Positions 6,103-14,046 of a stretch of 14,102 nt of DNA are shown here, one piece after another. Source of the DNA: Bacillota bacterium (lineage in GTDB: Bacteria; Bacillota; Dethiobacteria; SKNC01). The stretch is taken from assembly GCA_007121375.1 (NCBI GenBank), contig SKLX01000145.1:1-14102 (forward strand), read 5' to 3'. The translations under genes and the position numbers were made by a program. The notes below the pieces were generated by a model. It saw only the letters and a list, made by a program, of their open reading frames with translations, was not told where the DNA came from and did not search any database. Position 1 is the stretch's first letter; every line of letters starts with the position of its first letter.

Positions 6103-6300
6103 TTGCCCACCATTAATTTTTACGGACCGGAAATGACCAGGGAACAAAAGGAGGAGATGGTAAAGGGTTTTACCAGGGTAGCCAGCCAGGTTCTGGGAAA
6201 AACGGAGAAGGCCTTCACAGTCTACATATGGGAGATAGGTCAGGAAAATGTGGGAGTAGGTGGAGAACTTATGGCAGAAAAAAATGAAAAGGGAAAGTAA
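6103..6300 (+). CDS. 4-oxalocrotonate tautomerase family protein, Pro-1 type
   Basis: A 65-residue protein of the small 4-OT-like tautomerase family. The second residue is proline, which becomes the catalytic Pro-1 after removal of Met. The pattern 'TREQKEEMVKGFTRVASQVLGK...VYIWEI...GVGGELM' matches the family's beta-alpha-beta fold. By eye alignment with Pseudomonas 4-OT, the two substrate-binding arginines (Arg11, Arg39) and Phe50 are replaced by Met, Thr and Val. A canonical 4-oxalocrotonate substrate is therefore unlikely and the real substrate is unknown. I chose the TTG at 6103 because it places Pro at position 2 and AAGGAGG lies about 9 nt upstream. The gene is monocistronic, has its own promoter, and ends TAA before a strong terminator. 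Confidence 0.85.
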   Translation: MPTINFYGPEMTREQKEEMVKGFTRVASQVLGKTEKAFTVYIWEIGQENVGVGGELMAEKNEKGK

Positions 6301-6325
6301 TTCTAAAAAAATCTTACCCTGAAAG

Positions 6326-6370
6326 AAAATCCCGGGTATTGGTACTTCCAGAAGTATCACCCGGGATTTT
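6326..6370. terminator. Strong bidirectional rho-independent terminator
   Basis: AAAATCCCGGGT (6326-6337) pairs perfectly with ACCCGGGATTTT (6359-6370). An inner stem (about 6341-6346 with 6353-6358) continues the helix after a 3-nt bulge. T-rich tails follow on both strands: plus 6367-6380, and minus T-runs within the mirrored arm plus CTTT. It closes both the tautomerase transcript and the long minus-strand glg-to-GGCT transcript. Confidence 0.9.
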
Positions 6371-6390
6371 TTATTTTCTTTCCTTTTCCA

Positions 6391-6780
6391 TTATTCATCC
6401 AATCCCTGTTCAGGTTCCTGCCAGGGTTGGTTTTCCAGGGGAACTTCTTTTTTGGGATCCACTTCCTGGAGCCAGAGGTAAACCCAGGCCTCTATTTTAT
6501 CTCCCCTTTCCTGGAGATACGCATTAAAAAGTTCCCGCCGGTAAAGGCTTCCGTTTACCTCCACCCAATCAAGGGTCTTTAAGGTAGGAGCATCTACCTC
6601 ATATACTTCACCCCGAACCATTTTACCCTTCTCCCTGACCACTCCTGGATAATAAGGGGTAACATTATAGAGGCCGATTCCTTGAACTACAGCCTGGCCC
6701 AGGAAATGACCATCCTTTAAGATTTCATGGTTGCTCCGTCCCCGCATCAAGCTGCCATAAACAAAAACATATGAATTCAC
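6391..6780 (-). CDS. Gamma-glutamylcyclotransferase-like (AIG2/YtfP, GGCT fold) protein
   Basis: A 129-residue protein with the GGCT/AIG2-like fold. It shows the N-terminal glycine-rich loop 'VYGSLMRG' (7-14), 'YPGVV' (44-48), 'VRGEVYEVD' (55-63) and 'LDWVEVNGSLYRRE' (70-83). Glu74 sits in the LDxxE segment that carries the catalytic glutamate of human GGCT and YtfP-type proteins. Family members form 5-oxoproline from gamma-glutamyl peptides or resolve gamma-glutamylamines, but most bacterial YtfP-like members have no proven substrate. The last 20 residues are a Pro/Glu-rich tail. The start is GTG, with GGAGG 9 nt upstream, and the stop is TAA. It begins 32 nt after the methyltransferase gene and is probably the last gene of the long minus-strand transcript. 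A TATACT at 6803-6808 could be a weak internal -10. Confidence 0.82.
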   Translation of the reverse strand: MNSYVFVYGSLMRGRSNHEILKDGHFLGQAVVQGIGLYNVTPYYPGVVREKGKMVRGEVYEVDAPTLKTLDWVEVNGSLYRRELFNAYLQERGDKIEAWVYLWLQEVDPKKEVPLENQPWQEPEQGLDE

Positions 6781-6812
6781 AGTACCATGCCTCCAGCTCT
6801 ATAGTATAACCC

Positions 6813-8261
6813 TTAAAAATCCAACAGCCCCTCGTACTTCTCCCGGATTCTCTTTTCATCCTTTTCACTGATAAAATGCCTGTGGTCTTCCCTTAATAAT
6901 TTTTGAGCTATTTCATCGGCCCTATCCCAACTATCCTTGGACCCGGCTTTCTGCCAGGCTTGATAGCTCCCCCGGTCGCTGACTTTAGGGAAAAACACTT
7001 CCGTCCTCATGTATTTCATTGTATGGGACTCCTTTATAAAACTACCCCCGGGGCCTACCGAGGCAATCACCTCTGTAGCCAGGGTATCCTTATTAATCTC
7101 TACTCCCCGCAAAGCCCGCAGACAGGCACCGATAATATCATTATCAATTATATACTGGGCATAAGAGGCCGTCATGGCTCCCTCCAGCAATCCAGCTGCC
7201 TCATGGATGAAATTTCCCCCGGCCAAGGCCGCCAGCAGGCAACTGGTGGCACTCTCGTAGGAGGCCTGGGCATCAGGGACCTTGGAATCGCTGGTACCAA
7301 CAGTTATGTAGCTGGGGATCCGGTAGTAGTAAGCCATCTGGGAAACAGCCGCATTCATAAGCCCTGACTCTACGCTTCCCATGAGGAAAGCCATGGTCTT
7401 CAAGTCCATAACCGAGGGAACAGCGCTGTAAAGAACAGGGGTCCCGGGGTTTACCAGCTGAGAAATAACCACTCCCATTAGGGCTTCTGCATTCTGCTGG
7501 ACCAGGGTCCCCGCCAGGGTAATGGGGGCAGTAGCCCCTCCTGTAGGTGCAGTAGAAGTGGCCAGGGGAAGGCCCATGGCCGCTACCTCCATCATCATTT
7601 GTATATAACGGTCATCTATTTTTAAAGGACTGGCTATACTGGTTATAAAGCCCAGGAAAGGCTCCTGGCGCAACTTATCCATTCCTCCAGCAATTTCTGC
7701 GGCGATTTCCACTACTTCCCTCAGCCCATCCAGAGAATAAACGCCTCCCATTACTGGCTTGGAGGTATGGCAAAAAGCTGGGAAAAATCGATTAATATCC
7801 ACCTTATCCTGGGGAGCGTCATGGGGATAAACGGGAATTATGAAAAAGTCCAGGTATTCCAGTTTCTCCACCAGGCTGGCTATATCAGCAATGTCCCGGG
7901 CAGAAGATTTTCTTTTTTTCCGTTCCAGATCCAGGACATTCAGGGCGGTCCCCCCCGTCCCAAAATGAACCCGGGTACCCCCCAGGACAATATCCATTTC
8001 CCTTTCTCTTCCATAAAAGGTAAATTCACTGGGGGCCTGCTTAATACAGTGGGATATTAGCTGTCGATTAAGATAAACCCTCTTTTTATCCCGGTCCACC
8101 CTGGCACCCTTTTCTTCCAGCAAATCTAAGGCTGGCGCATAGCCAATCTCAAAACCTACCTCTTCCAGTACCTTGAGGGAGGCTTCATGGATCTCCCTTA
8201 TATCATCCTTACTGAAGGTTTTATAATAACCCCCGTAATAAATCCTTTTTCCCTCTACCAC
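6813..8261 (-). CDS. MttB-superfamily methyltransferase (non-pyrrolysine, trimethylamine/glycine-betaine type)
   Basis: A 482-residue protein of the trimethylamine methyltransferase (MttB) superfamily, with a TIM-barrel catalytic domain. Seen motifs are 'GTGGTALNVLD' (101-111), 'PTGGATAPITLAG' (239-251), 'GTSDSKVPDAQASYE' (322-336) and 'GPGGSFIKESHTMKYMRTE' (403-421). The frame is open throughout with no in-frame TAG, so it does not encode pyrrolysine. Characterised non-Pyl members such as MtgB, MtpB and MtcB demethylate quaternary amines (glycine betaine, proline betaine, carnitine) by passing the methyl group to a corrinoid protein. The substrate here cannot be read from sequence. No corrinoid protein, corrinoid activase or second methyltransferase lies nearby, which is unusual. 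The start is GTG with GGAGG 6 nt upstream. It lies 44 nt behind glgA with no terminator between them. Confidence 0.88.
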   Translation of the reverse strand: MVEGKRIYYGGYYKTFSKDDIREIHEASLKVLEEVGFEIGYAPALDLLEEKGARVDRDKKRVYLNRQLISHCIKQAPSEFTFYGREREMDIVLGGTRVHFGTGGTALNVLDLERKKRKSSARDIADIASLVEKLEYLDFFIIPVYPHDAPQDKVDINRFFPAFCHTSKPVMGGVYSLDGLREVVEIAAEIAGGMDKLRQEPFLGFITSIASPLKIDDRYIQMMMEVAAMGLPLATSTAPTGGATAPITLAGTLVQQNAEALMGVVISQLVNPGTPVLYSAVPSVMDLKTMAFLMGSVESGLMNAAVSQMAYYYRIPSYITVGTSDSKVPDAQASYESATSCLLAALAGGNFIHEAAGLLEGAMTASYAQYIIDNDIIGACLRALRGVEINKDTLATEVIASVGPGGSFIKESHTMKYMRTEVFFPKVSDRGSYQAWQKAGSKDSWDRADEIAQKLLREDHRHFISEKDEKRIREKYEGLLDF

Positions 8262-8305
8262 AATCGTCCTCCCCTTCCCAATGATATTAATGTAATTCTA
8301 TTTAA

Positions 8306-9739
8306 TTACCTTCTCTCCAGCATTAACTGGTAAAGGTCCCTGTATTCCCGGGCAGACCTGTTCCAGCTGTAATCCCCCTCCAGAGCATTTAAAAATATCC
8401 GGGCCCATGTTTTTTTATCCCGGTAAAAGGTAACAGCCCGGTTTATGGTATGGAGCATATCGTGGGCATTATAGTTGGTAAAGCTGAACCCGTTACCTTC
8501 TTTAATTTTTTCATCGTAGGGCTTTACTGTATCCCCAAGGCCTCCTGTTTCCCTGACGATAGGGATGCTGGCGTAGCGAAGGGCTATAAGCTGGCTCAAG
8601 CCGCAGGGCTCGAAAAGGGAAGGCATAAGAAACATATCAGAACCGGCATAAATCTTCCGGGAAAGGGAATCATCAAAAAGGATGCTGGCAGATACCCTGC
8701 CCGGATAACGAAAGGCAGCCCCCCGGAAAAAATCTTCATACCGGGGATCACCCGTACCCAACACGGCCACCTGAACCCCCAGGGACATTATTTCATCAAA
8801 GACATGGAGAATTAAATCCAGGCCCTTTTGCTTAACCATCCGGTTTACAAAGGCTATCAGGGGAGCATCCTTATCCTGTTCCAGGCCCAGCATTTCCTGG
8901 AGCTTTACCTTATTAGCCTGTTTCTTGGACAAGGACCGCCGGTAGGGAACAAACACTTCCGGGTCTATCATGGGATCATAAATCTCATAGTCAATACCGT
9001 TAATAATTCCGTAAAGCCTGTCTTTCCTATCCCTTAAAAGGTCATCCAGCCCCTCCCCAAAGAAAGGGGTTTGAATTTCCCGGGCATAAGTTTTACTGAC
9101 GGTACTAAGGTAATCAGAAAAAATAATGCCTCCTTTTAAAAAATTTACCTGGTCATAAAATTCCAGGGCATCGGCCTTAAAATAATCCCACCCCAGGCTC
9201 AGAAGGTCCCCCAAAATCTCCTTGGGAAAAACTCCCTGGTAATGGAGGTTGTGGATAGTAAGAAGGGTGCGCATATCCTGGTAGAAGGATTTATGCCCGT
9301 AATGGGCTTGAAGGAGAGGGCTTACCACTGCCGTAGGCCAGTCATGGAGGTGTAGAATTTGAGGGGTAAAATCCAGTAAAGGAAGGCATTCCAGAACAGC
9401 CCGGGAAAAGTAAGCAAACCGCTCCCCTTCATCTACGTAACCATAGGGCCCGGGCCTTTTAAAATAATATTCATTGTCCAAAAAGTAAAAGGTAACCCCC
9501 AGGTGTTCCAGTTTATAAATACCGCAGTATTGGTTTCTCCATCCCACAGGAACGGTAATATCCCCCTGGAATTCCATCTTTTCCTTGAAGAACGGATCTA
9601 TCCCTTCATATTTAGGTAAAACCACCCGGGCTTCCACCCCCTGTTTTTTCAAAGCACGGGGAAGGTAACCTACCACTTCCCCCAGGCCTCCTGTCTTCAC
9701 AAAGGGTGATCCCTCGGAAGCTGCAAAGAGTACTTTCAT
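8306..9739 (-). CDS. glgA: Glycogen synthase, ADP-glucose type
   Basis: A 477-residue GT5 glycosyltransferase that transfers glucose from ADP-glucose to growing alpha-1,4-glucan chains. Length is normal for bacterial GlgA. The N-terminal Rossmann domain opens with 'KTGGLGEVVGYLP' (15-27), the KxGGL substrate loop. 'TIHNLHYQG' and 'NGIDYEIYDP' follow in mid-protein. The C-terminal domain has 'LMPSLFEPCGLSQLIALRYASIPIVRETGGLGDTV', which holds the catalytic glutamate of EPCGL and the ribose/phosphate-binding TGGL loop. The start is ATG, with GAGGTG about 7 nt upstream, and lies 14 nt after the glgD TAG. It is fourth in the glg operon, after glgB, glgC and glgD, and is followed by the MttB-like gene. 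The stop is TAA. Confidence 0.97.
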   Translation of the reverse strand: MKVLFAASEGSPFVKTGGLGEVVGYLPRALKKQGVEARVVLPKYEGIDPFFKEKMEFQGDITVPVGWRNQYCGIYKLEHLGVTFYFLDNEYYFKRPGPYGYVDEGERFAYFSRAVLECLPLLDFTPQILHLHDWPTAVVSPLLQAHYGHKSFYQDMRTLLTIHNLHYQGVFPKEILGDLLSLGWDYFKADALEFYDQVNFLKGGIIFSDYLSTVSKTYAREIQTPFFGEGLDDLLRDRKDRLYGIINGIDYEIYDPMIDPEVFVPYRRSLSKKQANKVKLQEMLGLEQDKDAPLIAFVNRMVKQKGLDLILHVFDEIMSLGVQVAVLGTGDPRYEDFFRGAAFRYPGRVSASILFDDSLSRKIYAGSDMFLMPSLFEPCGLSQLIALRYASIPIVRETGGLGDTVKPYDEKIKEGNGFSFTNYNAHDMLHTINRAVTFYRDKKTWARIFLNALEGDYSWNRSAREYRDLYQLMLERR

Positions 9740-9753
9740 CCACTGACACCTCG

Positions 9754-10887
9754 CTAGACTACCATATTTTTCGAAATAACCACCGGCTCTTCCTTATTCC
9801 CCTTAATTTCTTTATCCCTGGTAACCAGAACATCCTTATCCAGGATGGCATTTTCAAGGAAGGAATTCTCTTCTATATGACTTTTTTGCATCACTATGCT
9901 GTCCTTAATAACTGCTCCCTTCTGGACCTTGACTCCCCGGAAAATAATACTGTTTTCCACTGTACCTTCAATGAGGCATCCGTTGGCCAGTAGGGAATTA
10001 TTAACCCTTGACCCCCGCAGGTACCTGGTGGGAGGTTCATCCTTAACCTTGGTAAATATAAGGCCTGGTCGGAAAAAAAGGTCCGACCAGACTTCAGGCT
10101 TTAAAAGCTCCATGCTGTACTTGTAGTAGACGGGCAGGGAATTAATAACAGCCAGGTACCCATCGTAAGGGTACCCGTATATTTTAAGCCGGTTCAGGTT
10201 CCCTATTATACCATCCCTGACCAGGCTGCACCTTTTCTCTTTCACGCAGTATTCTATCATCTCCATAAAAAGGGACTTTTTCATGATGAAACACTTTAAC
10301 AGAGTTTTTCCCTTTTCAAAATCCCCTTCGCCCGGGGTTTCTTCAATATCCAGGACCTTTCCATCTTCCGCCAATTTTACTTTTCTACCCCGGAAAAAAT
10401 CTTCAACCCCTGCAATGTTTTTGCTCCGGTAAAGAAGGGTTATATCCGCCCCCTTCTCCAGGTGAAATTTATAAGCCTCATGAAAATCTATATTGCATAT
10501 CATATTTCCGGCAGCGATCAGGACATACTCCTGTTTGCTCTTATTAAAATAATCCAGGTGATAGTAAAGATTTTGTAGCTCTCCCGTAAAAACTTCTGGA
10601 GAACATGTATACTCGGGGGGGAGGATAAAAAGGCCATCCTTTTTTCTATTCAGGTCCCAGTCCTTCCCCGTTCCCAGGTGGTCCATAAGGGACCGGGACT
10701 TCTTAAGGGTAAAAATACCCACATTAAATATCCCCGAATTCACCATACTGGACAGGACAAAATCTATAAGGCGATACCTGCCTCCAAAGGGAACGGAAGC
10801 AATACATCGCTTTACAGTTAATTCCTCTAAAACTTCCTTTTGATTTCTAACATTAATAACACCCATTACATTTAGCATACTTTTCAA
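9754..10887 (-). CDS. glgD: Glucose-1-phosphate adenylyltransferase regulatory subunit
   Basis: A 377-residue paralogue of GlgC. In Firmicutes GlgD pairs with GlgC and raises or modulates the activity of the complex, with little catalysis of its own. The protein keeps 'SVPFGGRYRLIDFVLSSMVNSGI' (31-53) and 'SLMDHLGTGKDWDL' (66-79), typical of GlgD. It lacks the GGxGxRL nucleotide loop at its N-terminus. The catalytic GDHIYxxDY of GlgC is replaced by 'GNMICNIDF' (127-135). The C-terminal third is a left-handed beta-helix with hexapeptide-like repeats. The TTG start overlaps the glgC stop (TTGA, 4 nt), indicating translational coupling. An ATG three codons downstream (10878) is an alternative. 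Its stop is TAG, unlike the other genes here. Confidence 0.93.
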   Translation of the reverse strand: MKSMLNVMGVINVRNQKEVLEELTVKRCIASVPFGGRYRLIDFVLSSMVNSGIFNVGIFTLKKSRSLMDHLGTGKDWDLNRKKDGLFILPPEYTCSPEVFTGELQNLYYHLDYFNKSKQEYVLIAAGNMICNIDFHEAYKFHLEKGADITLLYRSKNIAGVEDFFRGRKVKLAEDGKVLDIEETPGEGDFEKGKTLLKCFIMKKSLFMEMIEYCVKEKRCSLVRDGIIGNLNRLKIYGYPYDGYLAVINSLPVYYKYSMELLKPEVWSDLFFRPGLIFTKVKDEPPTRYLRGSRVNNSLLANGCLIEGTVENSIIFRGVKVQKGAVIKDSIVMQKSHIEENSFLENAILDKDVLVTRDKEIKGNKEEPVVISKNMVV

Positions 10888-12122
10888 GCCCTCTCCCTAT
10901 AAGCCAGGGAAGAAACAGCCTTTCCCCCCTTTAAGTCTTTTATGCTTTCCAGGGTACAGGTAACATAAGAATTGTGGGGAATTTCTAATTTATCCCTGAT
11001 TAAGATAATTTCAGGTGCATCTTCCCGGGAATCCTTAATACGAGTACCGTCTCCAATAACGGTCCCCTCACCAACAATAGCCCGGTCAATAAAAACATTT
11101 TTGCCGATTTTTACCCCTGGCATAATAACCGAATCCCTGATCCTGCTTCCTTCTCCTACGGAAACACCTGGAAAGAGTATAGAATGATTTACTTCTCCCA
11201 GGACCATACAGCCTTCATTTATCATGGAACAAATAACCCTGGCTCGGGACCCCAGGTAGTGGGGAGGCTGGTTGGGGTTAACGGTGTATATGCGAAAATC
11301 CTTGTCATAAAGGTCCAGGGGAGGATTATCCTTAAGCAAATCCATGTTAGCCTCCCACAGGCTCTCGATGGTCCCTACATCCTTCCAGTAACCCTTGAAG
11401 GGATAGGCATACAGCTTTCGTCCTTCCCTCAACATCAGGGGAATAACATCTTTGCCGAAATCATTGCTGGACCTGGTGTTTCGTTCATCTTTGCGCAGGT
11501 ACCTCCTCAGAATCTTCCAGTCAAAAATGTAAATCCCCATGGAAGCCAGGTTATTCTTCGGCTTCTTGGGCTTTTCCTGAAATTCTTTAATCAAACCATC
11601 TTCATCGGCATTCATGATACCAAATCGGTTGGCCTCTTCCCAGGGAACCTCTATAACGGCTATGGTAGCTTCAGCCCCTTTTTCCTTATGATATTCCAGC
11701 ATCTGGGAATAATCCATCTTGTAAATATGGTCCCCTGAAATAATCAAAACATAATTGGGATCGTATTCCTCAATAAAATTGATGTTTTGATAAATGGCAT
11801 TGGCGGTGCCCCGGTACCATTTACCTCCCTGTTCCTTTACAAAAGGAGGCAACATGGTTACACCTCCCTCCCGGCGGTCAAAGTCCCAGGGAATACCTAT
11901 CCCGATATGGGAATTTAACGCCAGGGGCTGGTACTGGGTTAAGACTCCTACTGTAAAAATACCTGAATTGCTGCAGTTACTTAAAGTAAAATCTATTATC
12001 CGGTATTTCCCTCCAAAAGGGACGGCAGGCTTGGCCAACTTCCTGGTCAGGAGTCCCAGCCTTTTCCCTTCCCCTCCCGCTAAAAGCATGGCAATAATTT
12101 CATTGGACCGTTTAATCGCCAC
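10884..12122 (-). CDS. glgC: Glucose-1-phosphate adenylyltransferase catalytic subunit
   Basis: A 412-residue ADP-glucose pyrophosphorylase making ADP-glucose from ATP and glucose-1-phosphate, the committed step of glycogen synthesis. Seen motifs: the nucleotide loop 'LAGGEGKRLGLLT' (14-26), 'AKPAVPFGGKYRIIDFTLSNC' (30-50), 'SGDHIYKMDY' (129-138) with catalytic Asp131, 'FQEKP' (181-185) with glucose-1-phosphate-binding Lys184, and 'GYWKDVGT' (244-251). A beta-helix domain follows, then a short extra tail of about 25 residues. The GTG at 12122 lies only 2 nt after GGAGG, which is too close. The in-frame ATT at 12116 has an 8-nt spacing and gives a more family-like N-terminus, so the true start is uncertain. 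It overlaps the end of glgB by 11 nt, or by 1 nt if ATT is used, and overlaps glgD by 4 nt. Confidence 0.95.
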   Translation of the reverse strand: MAIKRSNEIIAMLLAGGEGKRLGLLTRKLAKPAVPFGGKYRIIDFTLSNCSNSGIFTVGVLTQYQPLALNSHIGIGIPWDFDRREGGVTMLPPFVKEQGGKWYRGTANAIYQNINFIEEYDPNYVLIISGDHIYKMDYSQMLEYHKEKGAEATIAVIEVPWEEANRFGIMNADEDGLIKEFQEKPKKPKNNLASMGIYIFDWKILRRYLRKDERNTRSSNDFGKDVIPLMLREGRKLYAYPFKGYWKDVGTIESLWEANMDLLKDNPPLDLYDKDFRIYTVNPNQPPHYLGSRARVICSMINEGCMVLGEVNHSILFPGVSVGEGSRIRDSVIMPGVKIGKNVFIDRAIVGEGTVIGDGTRIKDSREDAPEIILIRDKLEIPHNSYVTCTLESIKDLKGGKAVSSLAYRERA

Positions 12123-14046
12123 TACCTCCTTTTTTCCTTACTGCACCCTTTTCCTCACCCAGGGGTTCCAGCACCGATACAGCCAGGGGAGGAATTTTCA
12201 TCTCCAAAAAGTACGGCTGATTATGCCAGTTCCCCTCAAAAGCTATAAGTGGCCCATGGTTCAGCTGTCCTGAACCACCATAAATTTCATCATCGCTGTT
12301 AAATACCTCCTGGTATTCCCCCCGCCGGGGGACTCCTACCCGGTAGCCATAATGTACTACGGGAGTAAAGTTGCAGACCACCAGGAGAAGCCTGCCACCC
12401 TTCCCTTTTCTTAAAAAGGTTATGATACTCTGGCTGTAATCGTGGGGGTCAATCCAATGAAACCCTTCACGCTTGTAATCCCAACTCCACAGGGCTTCCT
12501 CCTCCAGGTAAAAACTATTAATCTTTTTGACGTAATCATGGAGTTTCCTGTGCATTTCAAAGTCCAGCAAAAACCATTCCAGCTGGTCCTGGTATTTCCA
12601 TTCCGTGAACTGTCCCAGCTCCCCTCCCATGAAGAGAAGCTTCTTCCCCGGGTGGGTAATCATATACCCCAGCAGGACCCTTAAATTTGCAAACTTCTGC
12701 CAGTAATCCCCGGGCATCTTATCAAGGAGAGACTTTTTACCATGAACCACTTCATCATGGGACAGGGGTAAGATGAAGTTCTCCGAATAAGCATACCACA
12801 TGGAAAAAGTAAGGAGGAGGTGGTGCCACTTCCTGTTAATGGGATCTATTTCCATGTAGCGAAGTATGTCATTCATCCAGCCCATATTCCACTTGAAATT
12901 AAAGCCCAGGCCTCCTAAATAGGTAGGAGCACTAACCAGGGGCCACTCGGAGGATTCTTCAGCAATCATCAGTGCCTGGGGAAATGCTTTGAAAACCTCC
13001 TGGTTTAACTTGCGTAGAAAATCAATAGCTTCCAGGTTTTCCAGTCCCCCGTATTTATTAGTAAGCTGCCTCTGACTTTCCTCATACCCGTAATCCAGAT
13101 ATAACATAGCCGCCACAGCATCTACTCGTAACCCGTCTATATGAAAAACTTCCATCCAGAATAGAGCATTGGATACTAGAAAACTGTGGACCTCCGGCCT
13201 TCCCAGATCAAAGTTCATGGTATCCCACTGGATATTCTCCGCCCGACGCTTATCCTGGTATTCAAAAAGGGGGGTTCCATCAAACTCCCGGAGTCCGTGG
13301 CCATCCCGGCAAAAATGCCCCGGCACCCAGTCCAATATAACTCCGATGCCCCTCTGGTGGAAACTGTCCACCAGATACATGAAATCTTTAGGATCGCCGT
13401 AACGACTGGTAACGGAATAATAACCGGTGCCCTGATAACCCCAGGACCCATCAAAGGGATGTTCCACCAGGGGCATAATTTCCACGTGGGTGTAGCCCAT
13501 TTCAGCCACGTAATCCACCAAATCCCGGGCCAATTCCCGGTAAGTTAGATACCTGCCCCCTTCCCCCCTTTTCCAGGAACCCAGGTGTACTTCATAGATA
13601 AGTAAAGGACTATTGTAGGCCACCTCTTTAGATTTCTTTTCCTGCCACTTCCCATCTCCCCAGGAGTAACCTTCCAGGGAGTACACTATAGATGCTGTTT
13701 TAGGTTTGGCTTCAGAATAAAAGGCGTAAGGATCTGATTTTAAAAGCACTTCCCCCTGGGGGGTATGGATCTCATACTTATAAAGGGTTCCTTCCTTCAG
13801 GCCGGGAATAAAAAGGGTCCATATACCTGAATCCTCCACCCTTTCCATGAAGTGTTCCTGACCCTTCCAGTTATTAAAATCTCCCGCTATGCAAACCTTT
13901 CGGGCATGGGGCGCCCATACGGAAAACCTTACCCCCTTTTTCCCTTCTTCCTCCACCAGGTGAGCTCCTAACATCTGGTAGCTTCGAAAATGGCTTCCTT
14001 CTCTGAATAAATAAATATCGTAATCGCTTGGTTTATATTTAGCCAA
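12112..14046 (-). CDS. glgB: 1,4-alpha-glucan branching enzyme
   Basis: A 644-residue GH13 branching enzyme that creates alpha-1,6 branches in glycogen. An N-terminal CBM48-like module at about 25-110 has 'FSVWAPHARKVCIAGDFNNW'. The catalytic barrel starts near 150. Conserved regions are 'DWVPGHF' (239-245), 'GLRVDAVAAMLY' (305-316) with nucleophile Asp309, 'IAEESSEWP' (361-369) with general acid Glu363, and 'LSHDEVVHGK' (428-437) with transition-state Asp431. An all-beta C-terminal domain closes the protein. The length fits the shorter Gram-positive GlgB form, without the extra N-terminal module of enteric enzymes. The start is TTG, with only a modest AAGGGA site 8 nt upstream. It is the first gene of the minus-strand operon seen here. 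The 56 bases upstream reach the window edge and show no convincing promoter. Confidence 0.96.
   Translation of the reverse strand: MAKYKPSDYDIYLFREGSHFRSYQMLGAHLVEEEGKKGVRFSVWAPHARKVCIAGDFNNWKGQEHFMERVEDSGIWTLFIPGLKEGTLYKYEIHTPQGEVLLKSDPYAFYSEAKPKTASIVYSLEGYSWGDGKWQEKKSKEVAYNSPLLIYEVHLGSWKRGEGGRYLTYRELARDLVDYVAEMGYTHVEIMPLVEHPFDGSWGYQGTGYYSVTSRYGDPKDFMYLVDSFHQRGIGVILDWVPGHFCRDGHGLREFDGTPLFEYQDKRRAENIQWDTMNFDLGRPEVHSFLVSNALFWMEVFHIDGLRVDAVAAMLYLDYGYEESQRQLTNKYGGLENLEAIDFLRKLNQEVFKAFPQALMIAEESSEWPLVSAPTYLGGLGFNFKWNMGWMNDILRYMEIDPINRKWHHLLLTFSMWYAYSENFILPLSHDEVVHGKKSLLDKMPGDYWQKFANLRVLLGYMITHPGKKLLFMGGELGQFTEWKYQDQLEWFLLDFEMHRKLHDYVKKINSFYLEEEALWSWDYKREGFHWIDPHDYSQSIITFLRKGKGGRLLLVVCNFTPVVHYGYRVGVPRRGEYQEVFNSDDEIYGGSGQLNHGPLIAFEGNWHNQPYFLEMKIPPLAVSVLEPLGEEKGAVRKKGGSGD

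Noticed and set aside
6797..6812. Separate promoter for the GGCT-like gene (TATACT at 6803-6808)
   Set aside because: No -35 element at 16-18 nt and no extended TG motif. The gene follows the methyltransferase gene by 32 nt, so read-through is the simpler explanation.
8292..8309. GTAATT...AATTAC inverted repeat between glgA and the methyltransferase gene as a terminator
   Set aside because: It has only 6 bp, all but one at each end A/T, spans the glgA stop codon, and has no following T-tract on the minus strand. It is too weak to end transcription.
9754..9756. The glgD TAG as a possible pyrrolysine codon, given the nearby MttB-family gene
   Set aside because: GlgD is complete at this point, and read-through would add only a few residues before TGA. 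The MttB homologue itself has no in-frame TAG.
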